The notes under the pieces were generated by a model. The model saw only the letters and a list, made by a program, of their open reading frames with translations. It was not told the origin of the DNA and ran no database searches. Positions 13,763 to 29,390 of a stretch of 64,000 bases of DNA are shown here, piece after piece (positions within the stretch are counted from its first letter, which is position 1; each line of letters opens with the position of its first letter). Source of the DNA: Dermatophagoides farinae (lineage: Eukaryota > Arthropoda > Arachnida > Sarcoptiformes > Pyroglyphidae); contig NC_134686.1 in assembly GCF_024713945.1 (NCBI RefSeq), positions 830,001-894,000 of the forward strand, written 5' to 3'. Both the position numbers and the translations under genes were made by a program.

Positions 13763-15005
13763 GTGCAAATATGGATGAATGAAGAAGTAGAAGAAAATTT
13801 ACAAATATTCAACGCCAACACAAATGATGACAACAAAAAAAATGACAGTTGACAAGAATTGACAAGAATTGACTTGACTTGACTTATTTTTTAGCACATG
13901 AGAAATAATTTGACGAGGTTGACAAACAAAAAAATGAATCTGAATGAATCTGAAAATTATTAAAAACAAGAGAAAAAGAGAGAGAGAGAGAGAAAGAAAA
14001 CGAAAAAAATTAGAAAAATTAGAAAAAATTCCATAATGGACATTCTGGTGGAAATTCTGTACAATTCCAGATTCAAAGAATTGAGTAAAAAAGACAAAAA
14101 AAGAATCGTAAAGATTCTTTCCAATTTATCACTTATTAATATTTTACGTTGAATATACGACATTATATTATCATCATTATTATTAATGGCTTTTTTTTCT
14201 TCTTTTTTTTGGGTACGGTACCATCGAATGATTTTCTTTCGTTTTTTTTTCTGTGTCTCTGTGTCTATCACACTGTTGATGTACATTCAAAATTGCTAAT
14301 TAAAAATCAACGAAAGAGAGAAAGAGAAAAGTCAAAAAAAAAATCATATTCTTCCATTCATCCACTTTTTTTTATATATGTTAACCATGTCAAAAGCATC
14401 GGTTCCATGATAACAAGCAAAAAAGAAAAGAAAAGAAAAGTCACCTGATTTTTGGTGAGATTATAATGAAATTGAATAGAACAGAATAGATGTGCAAGCG
14501 TCAAATGCATTTTTTTTTCCATTTGTTTCATGGTTATGGTGCCATAGTGAGTGAATAGCCCAGATATGGAGAAAAATTATTCTTATCAAGTGGCAGCAAT
14601 TCTTTTTCTTTCTTTCTTTTTTTTTACATAAAGAATATTTTCATTCATTCATTCATGAATTCTTGTTATGTAATAATGAGAATGAAGAAAAAAAAATGAC
14701 GACGATGATGATGATTAAATGACAATTTGCCATACATGTGTCATTTTTTTTTCGTTGTTGTTGACAAACACACATACACACATACACAGTGTAAATTTGC
14801 AATGAAACAAAATGGTAATTCTTGAGAAAAACAAATTGTGAAAACAAAACAAAACAATTTCAAACTATCTCCAGAATGATGACCGATAATGATAACCAAC
14901 GAAATGCTCAATATCAAATTGAGCGAATCGATCGTGAGAGAGAATGAGTGAAAAAAAACTCAAATAAAATTTTGTTTGTTTGTTTGTTTTCCAATTGTCA
15001 GCCAT

Positions 15006-15039
<34 letters not shown>

Positions 15040-18000
15040 GTTAATGTTATTATTATCATCGTTTGGTATCTAGGAGAATGGAAAGAAAACCAACCTAACT
15101 AACCAGATCCAGAATTTTTTTTGATCATATCGATTTTTTTTTGATGACAAAAAGAATGGCAAATAACAACAACAACAACAACAACAAAAATCTAATAAAA
15201 ATAACAAGTTCATCATGAGAAAATGGATCATCATCCAAATGATAATTTGGGTTTTGGCCTTAAGGTATAAAATTCTGTATCATCACCATCATGATCGTCA
15301 TGGCAAGAATATTATTACATGGTTACAAACATAAACATAAACAAACAAACAGAAAGAAAGAAAAATTAATTAGTTTCACACTATACATTTCATGTGATGA
15401 TCATGATGTTACGAAATACGAATATACAAAGATATTGTTCAGTAGTTGTTTACTACTGGTCTCATTCTAGGAATTTTTTTTTCAGTTTTTATTTCATCAT
15501 TCTGTACAATACAGGTAATTTTTCACCACAGGTAAGTATTCTAGTTTTTTTTCCTGCTAAATTCATTCATTCATTCGTTTGTATCCGGTTGAAAAAAAAT
15601 TCATTCCTTCACGGGGGGATAGAGAAAAAACAACAACAGGCAAGCAAACAATTCCGGAGTCAGTCAGTCTGTATACACATACACACACACACAATGAGAC
15701 AGAATAAATTATTTCTCTTATTGAGCTGATTATAGAAAATTATTTTTAGAATATTCCTAATTCTTTTCTTCTTCTTTTTTTAGTTTGAGATGATTCTGAT
15801 TCCATGTGCCCTTTCGTTTTCGTTTACATTTGGATTACATTTTTATTTTTATTTTTTTCATTCTTGATCATTTTTTTTCCAGCGTTGACATTTTCTTATG
15901 TTCAACAACAACAACAACAACAACAACGACGACGACGACGACGTCGACGAATGTTTTTTTCTTTTGTTATTCTGTTTCATCGTAGAAAAGTCTCGCCCAT
16001 CATTCAGTTGTGGATATTCTTGACTCCCAGATTCAATTTCCATTTCTAATGATTTTTTTTTCGATCAACGAATGGAAAAAAATTATGAAAATCTACATTT
16101 TTAGAGTGAAAAAGAAAAAAAATCCTTTTTCAATGTCATTTGGTGGACATTTTCTCTTCGATTTGGTTTGTTATCGAAAAAAATTCTTTTCTTTCCACTC
16201 TCAGATGAGAAAATTGAATTTTTTTTTTTGAACCACATCTCTGTTTTTGATGTGCAAACAAAAAAAAAACATCTTTCGATCCAAAACAAAACGAAAAAAG
16301 AAAAGATTAAAAATTTGACTTTTATTTGTATCCATGTTTCTGGTAATCATCAATATCATTTTGTTGACAAGATCCAAGATCATAGATAAACAAAAACAAA
16401 CGCACAAACACACACAAAGAGAAAACTGATATATGCAGATTATTATTTTTTACATTCTATTTCCCTAATGAAAAACACACACACACACACACGCATCACA
16501 TCACATCCGATTACCAATTATATAATCTCAATAGAGAAAAGAAAACGAGCAATCAAGCAAGAATATTCTGAAAAAAAGCAAACAAACAAAACAAAAGTTT
16601 AACCTTTTATTGAATAAAACAAAATAGAAACAAAACAAAAACAGAAAAACATTGTAAATTTTTTTTTTCTGCAACAAGAATTTAAACCAGTGTCATGTTT
16701 TATCGATTAATTTTTTATTTTTTTTTTCGTTTTGTTTCAGGTTTCAATCATCATCGTCATCATTATGACAGAATTTATTGGACCAAAAACACACACACAA
16801 ACAAAATCTAAATTCAATCTCTACATTTATAAGTGAGTTGTAAGAGGAGAGAAAAACTTTTTTCATTTTTTTCTGATTCAAGTTAAAAAGCAATTTTCAG
16901 TGTCTCTCTTCACTGATTCAATACATAGACATTAATAATAAATTCAATCAATGCACAAAACACACAGGGGAAATTATCATTTTCATTTGGCCAAAAAAAT
17001 ATATCTATTTTTACGTTAAAAGAAACAGAAAATTTTCCCTTGATGATGATGATACATCATTCAAGTACATGGCACTTGATGGTTAGTATTTTTTTTTGTC
17101 AATTTTGATTGATTGAGAAACAACAACAACAAAAAAAAAATCGGCTAAAATATCGATTTGAACGTCATCAATGATGACGATGATGATGATGACGAATATG
17201 TCAGAAAATGTGACATTCAAAAAAAAAAAAAAAAACAAGAAAAATCATCATCAACAGAAACAAATTGGAAACGATTATTCGAATGGGAAGAGAAGAAAAA
17301 AAGGATTTTTTTCAGTCTGAATGTTTATTATTTATTTATTCGTATTCACATCAAAATCAAACCAAACCCAAACCCAAAACGATTGGCGATGATCATGATC
17401 ATCGTCATTTTTTTTTAGAGCATTTGGCATTGAATTTTTATCATCATTTTAAACTATTGGATAATTGGATAATTTATTTATTTTTTGTTTGTCAACGAAA
17501 ATTACACACCTAGAATAAACATCACACCATTAAATTAATTAAATTGATTAATGTCCATTTTCGTTGAATATTAAAAAATCGGAATTTTGAAACCAACGTT
17601 GGATAATTATAGATAATTATCCACTGGCCAAAATGGTCATTTTAATCACAAACTTTATACATACGCATCAAATTAATGTCTGTACTGCCACACAATTATG
17701 ATGGTCAAGAGTTCTGTTTATATTGATGTTTTCAGTTAAAAAAAAAAAAAAAATGAAAAATGAAAAAAAATCACAATCCACATTGATATTGTTAATAGGA
17801 TTTATTTGTGTGTGCGTGTACACTGTGTACTAATGAAGTAAAATAGAAAGCAAAAAAAAAAAAAACAAGCCAACCAATAATAACAAGCCGGAAACAAAGA
17901 ATGTCGTCGAATACGATTAACAAAAAAAAAAAAAAAAAAAAATCCGGGACTATAAATAAAAATACCGAAAAAAAAGACCACCGAACAACACAAAAGTACC

Positions 18001-20221
18001 TAAAACATGCACCGAAAAAAACGGAGAGAGAGAGAGAGTGAAATACAATAATCCATTATCAATTGAACTGGAAAAAAAATGAACACAACACACATACAAT
18101 GGAAAAAAAATACAATCATTCGTCATTCCATAGAATCCAGATCGATTCTTTGATAGATTAAAAATAGCCAAAAATAATTGCCATGATTATTATTATTATT
18201 CCTGTTACCAGAATTATTTCGATGCAAACAAACTGAGAAAAAAAAAACATTCATCATCATCATGATGATGGTGATATTTCACAATCATCAAACAACAAAT
18301 GAAACAAATGAAAATTAATTAAATTAGACACACGCACACACACACACACACCATAATCATTATACGTGTGTCATGTGACAGCAAACGATTTTTTTTTGTT
18401 TTCTTCAAATTACACTGAACAAAATATATTCATAAAGCAACCAAAAAAAAAAGTCCAAAAAAACCCAAAAAACCCAAAAAAAAAACCTAAGCTTATGTTT
18501 GTGTAATGTAAAACGGCCAAAAAAAAAATTCTTATGGCCCATTTCTTTATCATCCACACAGCCAACAAAAAACAAAACAAATAAAGAAATTGGACCCATC
18601 AGGAATATCAACAACAACAACAACAACAACAAAAACCGAAAAAAAAGAAAATAAAAGAAGACCAATATAGAGACAAAATGGCAATCATATAATAAAATAA
18701 AAAGAAAATGCGAATAATGTGAATTTCAAAACAGTTCAGTTCTGGAACCTCAAATAAAATGAATGAATGAAAAAAAAAATGCAATATCATCATTAATGTT
18801 GATGCAAAAATGAAATGAAATGAAATGAAATGAAATAGACATGATTTCTTCTTGAAATTGTTTGCTATTATCATTTTTTTTCTCGGTTTTTCTATTATCA
18901 TCATCATCATCATCAACGTTGCTCGTTACGGTGTTTTTTGTGCACCAAAAAAAAAAAAAAAAAAAAAAACTAAAGAGAGAAAAATTCAAAATAAAATTTC
19001 ATTTCACAACACACACACTGAGAGAGAAAAAAAAGTACACCCAGGTGTATATATACCATATGCATACAATGTTGACTTTAGTCAAAATACGACTATTCAT
19101 TTAGTCTCAAAATAGCTTCTTCGTATTCATCTTATTATCACATTCATTTACAAACAAAACGAAAAAAAAATTCTCGATTCCAATGGAATTCTATACACGG
19201 CGACACACACACACACACACACACACACACCAATACATCATCATGAAATTGAATGAAACAAGAAAAGTTCACAATGATGAACTTGAAAAAAAAAAATTTT
19301 TTTTTTTTTGGTCTTTTCGATATATGGCTTCACCTGATGGTGTGAAACAAAAATGAAAATATAGATATAGATAGATAGATTTATTATCATTAAATTAGGC
19401 GCTACATTTCGAATATTAATCATATGAAAGAATATCAGGTCAACAACAACAACAACTGACAACAGACAGGAATGATTGATATTTATTCTTAAAGAATTTT
19501 TTTTCACGTTCATCATTTATTGGTGGTAATGGTGGTGGTGTTGGTGGTCCATATATATATGAATTAATTTATTCTTTTGTTTTTCGTGTGTGTGTGTGCG
19601 TGTGAAAAATGATAATAATTCTTCATTGTCATGATGACAATTTTTTTCTGTTCTTCTTCCTTTGGTTACAACACCATTACCATTACAACAGCAACAGATA
19701 CAGTTTCAGATACAGATACATGTCATTTACACAGATATACAAAGGATTGTTCACCTTTGGTCAAGTGCAAATGTATCTAGTGAAATAATAATAATAAAAA
19801 AACACATTTTTTTCACATCTGGCTGATGTCTTGTTGTTGTTGTTGTTGTCAATTTTATTTTCAATATATGACAAATGCCATGTGTGTGTGTGTGTCGTTT
19901 TAATCGACAACAACGACAATTGATCCAAACGAAGAATATTTGAATCATCATGATGAAGATGTGTTATATGGAAATGAATTTTTTTTCACTTGTTAAATTT
20001 CATTTGCCATTACAAATAGACAAATTCCAAAATCCGTACAGAAGAATCAAAAAAAAAAAAAAAAAAAAAACATTGATATCTCACAGCGAGAATAGACAAA
20101 TTCTTTTTTTTTCTCAGTCTCTCTCGGTAAACACACAAGGGAACAGAGAGAAAAAAAAATTACCATTAACTTTTTTTTTCTTTTGTATAACAAAAAACGT
20201 ATCTATTAAATTCAATCATCA

Positions 20222-20255
<34 letters not shown>

Positions 20256-20670
20256 AAGGAAAAAAAAAGTTTACTTTACTTCACCTCATTTCACAATTTT
20301 CAAATTTTCTTTGACAATTCTTTGAAAAGAAAAAATTCCCGGAAATTTTCCCATTAAATCACCAAACGCATATACATACACACACACACATATACATTCT
20401 TGGATCATTTCCCGAATCAACATAACCAAAGAGAATTTGTAAAAAAAAACGAATTTCGTTCAAAATCGTTTTTTTTTCACTTTCGTTCAAGATAATAATG
20501 ATGGGCATGATAATTGTTGCACACACACACACACACACACAGGATGAATGATAATGTGATTATGGCATGATATTGCACATATTATTTATGAGAAGAAGAA
20601 GAAAAAACATCACATACAACCAACAACCAAAGAATTGTCATTTGTGACATGGATGGATGGATTGGTTCTG

Positions 20671-20710
<40 letters not shown>

Positions 20711-20712
20711 TG
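20671..20712. repeat. compound (TC)n(TG)n dinucleotide repeat
   Basis: A TC run passing directly into a TG run, 42 nt in total; a typical hypervariable microsatellite. Confidence 0.95.
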
Positions 20713-21442
20713 GGTCTGAATTCTAAATCTACAATAATCTTTAAACATCAACGAATGTACTAAAATATGAAAAAAAAACGAAAAAATTCAGATATACATG
20801 ATTTTCATCATGAACAATATGGGCAGAAAGAGAGAGAGAAAAAAAAATGGCAAACTCGCTCAATTTTTTTTGTGTGCATGTAACTGTGACGTACAATTTC
20901 TATTTACAGAAAAAAAAATGATTAATAAATGATAATCAAGATGCAAACACACACACACACACACAAACATTGTGATAATAATCGTTAAAATGAATAAATT
21001 GAATAACGGATAATCATGATGAAGAAGAAAAATTAAAAATAAATTTCACAGAATGGAAATATGAATTTTTGTTTCGTTTTTTTTTTTACTTGTGAAACCG
21101 ATACACACACACACACACACATTCAGGAATTAAAAATAATGATAATATTTTTTTTTTTGGTAACAAAAAAAATTCTTAAAGAACATTTCCAATGTAAAGA
21201 ATCAAAAGAATTTGTTTAGCAAAAAAAAAATCCAAATAGAAGGAATTTGTCAACCAATTTACATTAACACAATTGAAGCGATTGAAGCAGAATTTATTTT
21301 TTTTTTCGAAATAAATAATTCGTACCGATTCTTTGATGGTGAATAATCCAGAACTTTTTCTCCACAATTCGAAACAAACAAACAAACGAACGAACGAAAA
21401 AAAAAATCGTATCAATTCCAACTTTTTGATTCTGTTTTGGCC

Positions 21443-21474
<32 letters not shown>

Positions 21475-22192
21475 CACCGACAATTCATATGTAAATCAGA
21501 ATGGAAAAAAAACTCATCATCATCATCATGATGAAAAAAAAGAATAAAAAATAAAACAGTACCAAAATCGATTTAAATTCACAATCACAGATACAGATAC
21601 AGATACAAACAGAGAAGAAAAACAACCCAACAATTGTCGATTCTCTTGGGTTTTGTTTTGTTTTTTTTTTTAAATTCATGTTTGTTGTCATTGTATCCAA
21701 CACAAAGTGTATCATACAGTTAATATTGATCGATGAAAAAAAAAGAAAAAAAACTGGTGACCCAAAGCTCAAACAAAAAAAAATTATTCCATCAATAACA
21801 CGAATTATAACTAATAGATGATGACCGATTTGATAACATCACATATATGGATGATATTTCAAGGGCAAATCGACCAGATGACAAGAATCATCATCATCAT
21901 CATCGATTATTTGCCTTTTTCATACTGTTGTCGATCATATCGATCATGTGGAAGACAAAAAGAAAAAAAAAAGAAATTTTTTAACTTGATCCCATCGATA
22001 TATGGGGAAAAAAAATTTGATTGATTGATTGAATATACAAAAAAAAAACGGAACCTGTTTTATTCTGCTGTTGACATTATTATTATTGCTGATGATCTCT
22101 ATCGTTTGTGTGAATTTAAACAATTTTCATATGATGATGATGATGATCGATTACGAAAAGAAATAATTCTTAGCAACGAAAAAAATTGTCAA

Positions 22193-22225
<33 letters not shown>
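22193..22225. repeat. (CAT)11 microsatellite
   Basis: Uninterrupted trinucleotide repeat, one of the longest of the many ATC/GAT arrays in the window. Confidence 0.9.
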
Positions 22226-24150
22226 TGGAAATTAATTCCATTTCCTTTTATCCTTGTATACTGTGTGCATGCATGCAAACAAGTAAAATGCAAACAAATT
22301 TACCACTCTATCGACCAATCTAATAATCGATAAATAGAGAAATAGAGAGAGAATCGATGAATTAATAATGATCATTATTGTCAAATAATTCTTGTCTTGT
22401 TTTTTTTTTCATTCTTTTTTTTCGATCCACTACATTCAATCTCCATCATCATCATTATCGTATAGCAAACAAACAAACAAATGAACAAACAAACAAATAG
22501 GAAAAAACAAACAAACAGACAAATTCACTTAAATATTCACTGAAAAAAAAGAAAAAAAAAACAAAATGGAACAAGACACTATTATCATTGTCAACAACAA
22601 CAACATGAGAATATACACATGTATTATGCAATTAACTAATCAATGATCGGTACTCTGTACTCTGTTGTCATAAACATCGATCAAATCGAGAAAAAAACAA
22701 CATCCACCTGTAGTGGCCATATTGGCCAACCGGAAAATGAATTTTCATTCCATGTCAAAAAAAAAATGTCTAAATAATTCTGGTTATTCTGGATAGCATA
22801 CTTTTTTGTGTGTTGGTTCGTGTGTGTGTGTTTGTGTGTGAAGTTGCATTAATGGTTTTTTTTCATATTTTTTTTCTACTTGAAATTCTCTAAAAAAAAA
22901 ATCGATTTAAACCGATTCTACCATTTTTTGAATAAAGTGAAGGATTTTTTTTTCTTCATTCTCATAAATGTCAAAAGAGGAATAATAAAAAATAAAAATA
23001 CCTTTTCTATATTCTGGACATGAAATTCTTATTTTTTTACGGAAGAAGAAAGAAAGAAAAATGTTCGATATTCTTGTTGTTGTTGTTGTTGTTGTTGTTA
23101 TTATATATGGCAAACACTTTGTTGTTGGAATGTTTGAAAATATTAGTTTTTCAAATGTTCAATGAATTTACACAAACAAACACACGATTTATGCAAATTT
23201 TTTTCATATTCATTCAAAATTCAAATGCAGCAAAAACATGCACACGAACACACAGGGAACGAAAAAAAAACAACAACAACAACAAACGATGCCAACAAAC
23301 ACAAACACAAACACACGTTGAAACGCATCAAAGAAGATGATATTTTTTTTTACATTTGAAAAAATTATCGTTATTATTTTGTCGATGCTAAGAATCGTTG
23401 ATGATGATGATGATGATGTTTGTTGGTTGGATGATAATTATATATATTATTTATAGTGATCAAAACAAAAAAAAAAATGTAGAAAAAAAATCATAAAAAA
23501 GAAGCTCGTCATCATTGTGATTATCACTGTTTTTCACTATTTTTCACTGTATGTGAGAATCACAATCCATAGGAGAATTCATATATAACACACGACGAAA
23601 TGTTGATCTTTGATGATGACGATGATGATGATGATCAAGATTTGTTCAAAAACAACAAGGGAAATATCCCTTTTTGTGTGTGTGTGCGTGTGGCATGTGT
23701 GGTGTATAACACCTGGATAAAATGCGGAAATATTCGCTTTTATCTTTGAACCCGGGAAAAACGACAAACACACAAAAAAAAACAATCAGATAATAAACAA
23801 CAGTTTTCAAACAAACAATTTTCAAACGAAAAAAAACTGAAAAATTTTCCATACAACAGACAAAAAAAAAGTCATCATCAAATTATTACCGGTATAAATG
23901 GAAACAGAGAGAGAGAGAGAGATAATGACGATGAAAAAAAAAAAAAAAATTCCGGACACTATGATACACACACACACACAAACACAAACAGAACACTGAA
24001 TATAAAAAAAAATTTTTTTGCGCGTTTTACAATTTCATTCAATGTTCTTTTATGTCTGAGAATGTTCTGTGTCTATATGGCCATCGTTTTTTTTTCATTC
24101 ATTCAATTCTGTAGCTGTGTGTGTTTTTTTTTCATCTTGGCTTTTCAGCT

Positions 24151-24151
24151 T

Positions 24152-24190
<39 letters not shown>
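24151..24190. repeat. (TG)n dinucleotide repeat
   Basis: 40 nt of TG with a single interruption near the start; can adopt Z-form DNA in principle. Confidence 0.95.
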
Positions 24191-24191
<1 letters not shown>

Positions 24192-26581
24192 AATAAAAAT
24201 GTGAACAGAAATTTCGGCGCGATTTTCATCAAAAAGAAAAAACACTACCACCACACATACATACATAGCATATCATTTTTTTTATCCATCCACAAAGTAT
24301 ATAATATACAGTTGCGTAGTTTGAATCCATTGATTTTTTTTTATTTTTTTCTGATATAAATGGATGTGGTATGCTGCTGCTGCTGCTGCTTCTATATTCC
24401 ATGACATATATACACAGGGGATATACAACTGTATACAGCAGTCAAAGTTCTTGATGTTGATGTTGAAACAAAACAACCAGAAAAAAAAATCAAATTCAAA
24501 ATCAAATGAAAGCAAGAATCGTTGTAGTAGTAATAATGGTGGTGGTGGTGGTGGTGGTGGTGGTAGTAGTAAAAGCATAATGAAATGAAAGAATTTTTTT
24601 TTTTGTCTTTCAAAGAATTCTTCTATTTTCCCTAGTACAATTTTTCAAATATAATTTGTCAGCGTTTGCCAAATATACAAATACCAATTATATAACCAAC
24701 TAATTTTTATTCTATTTGTATATATATAATCAAAAATAGGAAGGAAATGCAACCAGCATCCACCAGTAGTGAAACCGGTAGTGAATAGTGTGTTTAAAAA
24801 CAGTTGTGTGTTTGGTTCATTTTTCTCCATGTTGGTTTAGAAACGCTGATATTTTTAGGAATCTTGAACTTTTTTTTTTTGTTCCTTGATTCTAAATGTA
24901 TTAGGAAATGCTATTTTGGTGGTAGATGTGTGTGTGTGTGTGTTTATTATGCCGGAAATTTTCATTTATAAATTTTGTATGAAACAAACACTCAAACACA
25001 CACACACACACACAAAACCCATTGGGAAACACTGGAGTTTTCTTATTGAAAAATTTCATTTTTTTTTACATCATCATCAATGACGAAGATGATCATGATG
25101 ATGATGATGTGAAATAAAAGGTAGAGGTAGAGACCTGTAATTCTAAACGATGATCGTGATGATGATGATGATGATGATGATGGAAAAAAAAGTGAAAAAT
25201 TACCAGAATTTAGAATTCGACAACAACAAAAACAACAACAACGATGAACAAAAAAAAAAATCGATTCCTATAAAAAAAAACACCATGATGATGATGATGA
25301 TGATGATGACAGAATTAGGTGATGTATGTGTTTGTGCGTTTTTTTACCAAATTTCATCATTCACTTTATAGTTCGTTAGTCAGTTTGTTTGTTTGTGTAT
25401 TTGTCATCTACTTCATCAAAGACATAAACACACACACACACACACACGCACAAAATATTACGGTAAATAAAAAAAAAAAAATCAAAATAAATACCATGCT
25501 GTGTTATGTGGTTTTTTTTCAGAGATTTGGAAAAGTTTTTTTGTTTTTGTGCATGTGTGCTGAATATGATGAATATATAAACACAAAGGTAAACATAGAA
25601 AGACAAAGTTTTAACCTACAAAAAAAGGTAAAAATCAACAGAAAAAAAATTAACTAGAAAAAAAATCACCGACGAAGATTGATAAAATTTCAATTTTTTC
25701 ATTTCATTTTTTTTTTGAATCAAGATAATGGACAATGTCCATGCTGTTGTTGTTGTTGTTGTTGTTCGAAATCATAATAATCATCATCATCATGAATTCT
25801 ATGGAAAGAGAAAAAAAAAATAGATCCAAGTTAATTTCAAAATAACAACAACAACAACAAATTTCAAAGCCATTCTTACACATTGTAATTCTTCTCTTTC
25901 ACCATCAATCAAAAGCTTATAATTCTAAAAAAATAAAAATCAGAAATTGAAATAAGAAAAAACAACAACAAAAAAAAAGAGAAAAACAAGTGCAGTTCAT
26001 AGTAAATACCGAAAATAGCATCATTCCACAAATGTGGGTCATATCATAAATCACCAATGGAATGATAACGATGATGATGATGGACAATAATAATAATAAT
26101 TGATTACCGTTAGAATAAATTATCATCATCATCGTATACGGTCATGTCTTTCTCTCTCTCTCATTCCATTTGGCTTGTTTGAAAATGTTGAAATACCAAA
26201 GAGCCAGCAAAAAAAAAAAAAAAAAAAAAAACCAGTGTTGTTTACTATAGTGGTGTTAATCATCATGGTCGTTGCGTTACAGCATGTCGATGGTTTCATC
26301 ATCCATTCATTCAGTTTTCAAATATCCATCATCATCATCATCATCATCATTGTTGATCTTGACCTTCATAATCGTCTATCTTTTTTACATATGCTTCCTG
26401 ACTTTGATACATTCATCACAATCGATAGATATTTTTTTCTCTTTTCAAATATCGATCAAAATCATCAATGATAATAATCAATTTTACTTTTGTATGATCA
26501 ATTTCCAATTGATCTTGATCTTGATCCATTCATTGATAGATTGACCAATTGATATTATTGAATAAAGATATTTTGATCAAA

Positions 26582-29188
26582 ATGTTGTTTCCATTATCAT
26601 ACAATTATTATCGTCATCGACTTCAATGTCACCATTATATATATAATAATTATGATTATTACATAATATCATCAATGATTTTATGTTCCATTTCTTTGAT
26701 ACAATTTTTCAAAAATATTAATTTGAAATTACCACGTTATTTTTCAATCAAATCATTATTTCATCATCATCGTCATTATAATTATTATCACCATATTTGG
26801 ATATTTTCATTCAATTTATTATTGGTTTTGTGTTTGGAACAACAACAACAACCACAACAAAAATCGATTATCGATAATCATAATCATCATCATTATTATA
26901 ATCCATTAATAAGCCATTTACGTTCATTGAATTTTGGCCTAAATCACCATCATCATCATCATCATCATCATCCATTTACATCTTCATTATCAGCATTATA
27001 TTACATCATAAACAATAATGTTGCACGTCAACAATCATCATCATCAGCTGTTCATAATAATAATAATAATAATAATTCATCATCATCATCATCATTGATC
27101 AATCAATCAGATATTAAATTTTTGATTAAAAAATCATTAGATCATCTTTTATTGAATGATATTTCAATAGATTTATTCGTAAAACCATTTTCGACATTAA
27201 ATTCTTCATTTATTGATTATTTATTAAATGATAAAATCAAATTTTCACGAAAATTACAGCTTTTGCTCACCATTTTAACCCAATCGAATACTAACAACAC
27301 TAATGGAACGTTTAGTGATCGTCATTTTGTTGGTCATCATCATTATGATTATAATGAAAAAAATGTGGCCGCTGTACTACGAAAATCATTGACATCGATA
27401 AGGAAAAAGAATAATACCATCACGGCTACAACTACATCACAATCACCGATAATTGGTCGTTGTTTTGAACCATATGGCTGTTTTCGTATTACCGAACCAT
27501 TTCGTACCATTTATAGGCCAATCAATCTGATACCTGAACCACCAAGTGCAATTAAAATTGCTTTTTATCTACGTACACGTACGAATCCTACATTGGCTGA
27601 ACGTTTACCATATAGTGAAACGAATGAATTTTTTATTTCAAAATATTTTCAACCAGAATCCGATTTAAAGATAATCGTTCATGGATATTTGGAGAATAGT
27701 GATGAATATTGGGTTAATGTAGTGATCGAATCTATAAATTATATATATAATCAAAAATAAATGAAATTCTTAATTCGTTTTCGTTAATTTTTTTTTTGTT
27801 TCTATAGGAAATGAGTTTGGCATTATTGAATCGAGATGATGTTAATGTTATTTGTGTTGATTGGATGTTGGGAGCATCACCACCATATAGTCAAGCGGTT
27901 GCAAATACTCGATTAGTTGGTGCAATGATTGCTCATCTTATTAAACTTATTCAGGTACAGCATTCCAAAATGGAATTAATTCAAGTTCCAAAGTTTTTTT
28001 TTTGCTTCTTTTTTTCCTTTTTTACAATCAAAATTGTGTACATACATAGAAAAGTTATCCAAATCAATTTAGTAGCCACAAAATTCATATTATAGGACAT
28101 AGTCTTGGTGCTCATGTGGCCGGTTATATTGGTGAAATTATTACAGATTTAGGTCATATTACAGGTATGTTTTATACAAATGTTTTCAATCAAAGAAAAT
28201 CAATCTATCTCTCTCTCTCTCTCTTTATTTATTCACATACACCATAGGTCTTGATCCAGCTGAACCATATTTTCAATATACTGATCCAGCTGTTAGACTT
28301 GATAGAAATGATGCAAAATTTGTTGATGTTATACATTCAGATGTGGCTAGTATTATGTCCGGTGGTTTCGGTATGAGTCAATCATGTGGTCATGTTGATT
28401 TCTTTTTAAATGGAGGCGTAAATCAGCCTGGTTGTAAAAAAAATGTTTCCATAAAGAATGTTGTCGATTATATAAGTAAAGAGAAAAACATCTTTGATGG
28501 TATATATTGTATTGTATTGTATTGTTGTTTTTTTCCATTCAATTTTTTACTAAATTTTCATGCCCATCATTATCATTATCATCATAATTTAGGCATACGT
28601 CGATTTATTGGCTGTAATCACGCTCGTTCATTTTTAATATATATTGAAGCCATTAATTCTGAATGTAATTATCATATATCAATTTTTCATTATAAAAAAA
28701 AAAACAACAACAACAACAACAACAAACATTTGGATTGATCCATTTATAGATTTGGCCATTTTTTCTTTAATTTTTTTTTTATTTTCATTTCTATATACAA
28801 TTTAAGGTCCATTTATGGGTTTTCCATGTCAAAATTATGATGAATTTATTAATGGACAATGTTCATCAATGATTGGCGATCATCCATATTATAGTTATTG
28901 TTTTCAAGTACCACGTAAATCATCAATGATGATGACAATGAATCAGACAATATGTCCTATTAGGCTTGGTCCAAATAGTATTGTTGATTATAAAGCCAAT
29001 ATTGAATCGTTCAATAATAATGACGACGATGATGATGATGATAATGATGAAAGAAACAACAAAAATTTTAACATGTCAAAAATTGTTTATTATTTTATGC
29101 AGACAAATGATAAACAACCATTCTGTCATTATCATTATAATATAAAATTAATCTATCAATTACAAAAGAATAATTATCGATTTAATCG

Positions 29189-29226
<38 letters not shown>

Positions 29227-29358
29227 TTCGTGGACCATGGCGCACATTGTTAGATTGGCCATTTAATAGTAAAATAAATTTAGCCATCATTGGTACACGT
29301 AATCGTATCATGGCCGAATTTTTTATTAAACAAGAACACTTCAAAGTGATAAAAAGTT

Positions 29359-29390
<32 letters not shown>

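Larger units (their letters stand above)
13763..26581. other. 12.8 kb gene-free, repeat-rich stretch
   Basis: Microsatellites and homopolymers as in the preceding region. The longest frames are poly-H/D/S/I or FFFF/KKKK translations of repeats with no conserved sequence. It presumably holds the 5' flank of the minus-strand gene and the promoter of the lipase gene at its right end. No RNA gene seen. Confidence 0.55.

Noticed and set aside
22025-22333. Open frame with AVDIIIIADDLYRLCEFKQF
   Set aside because: No ATG at its start, ends in a CAT-coded poly-His run, and no splice borders or recognisable family.
26200-26545. Signal-peptide-like reading frame just upstream of the lipase (VLFTIVVLIIMVVALQHVDG)
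   Set aside because: It follows a poly-A run and passes into ATC-coded poly-Ile; no splice donor joins it in frame to the lipase exon with confidence.
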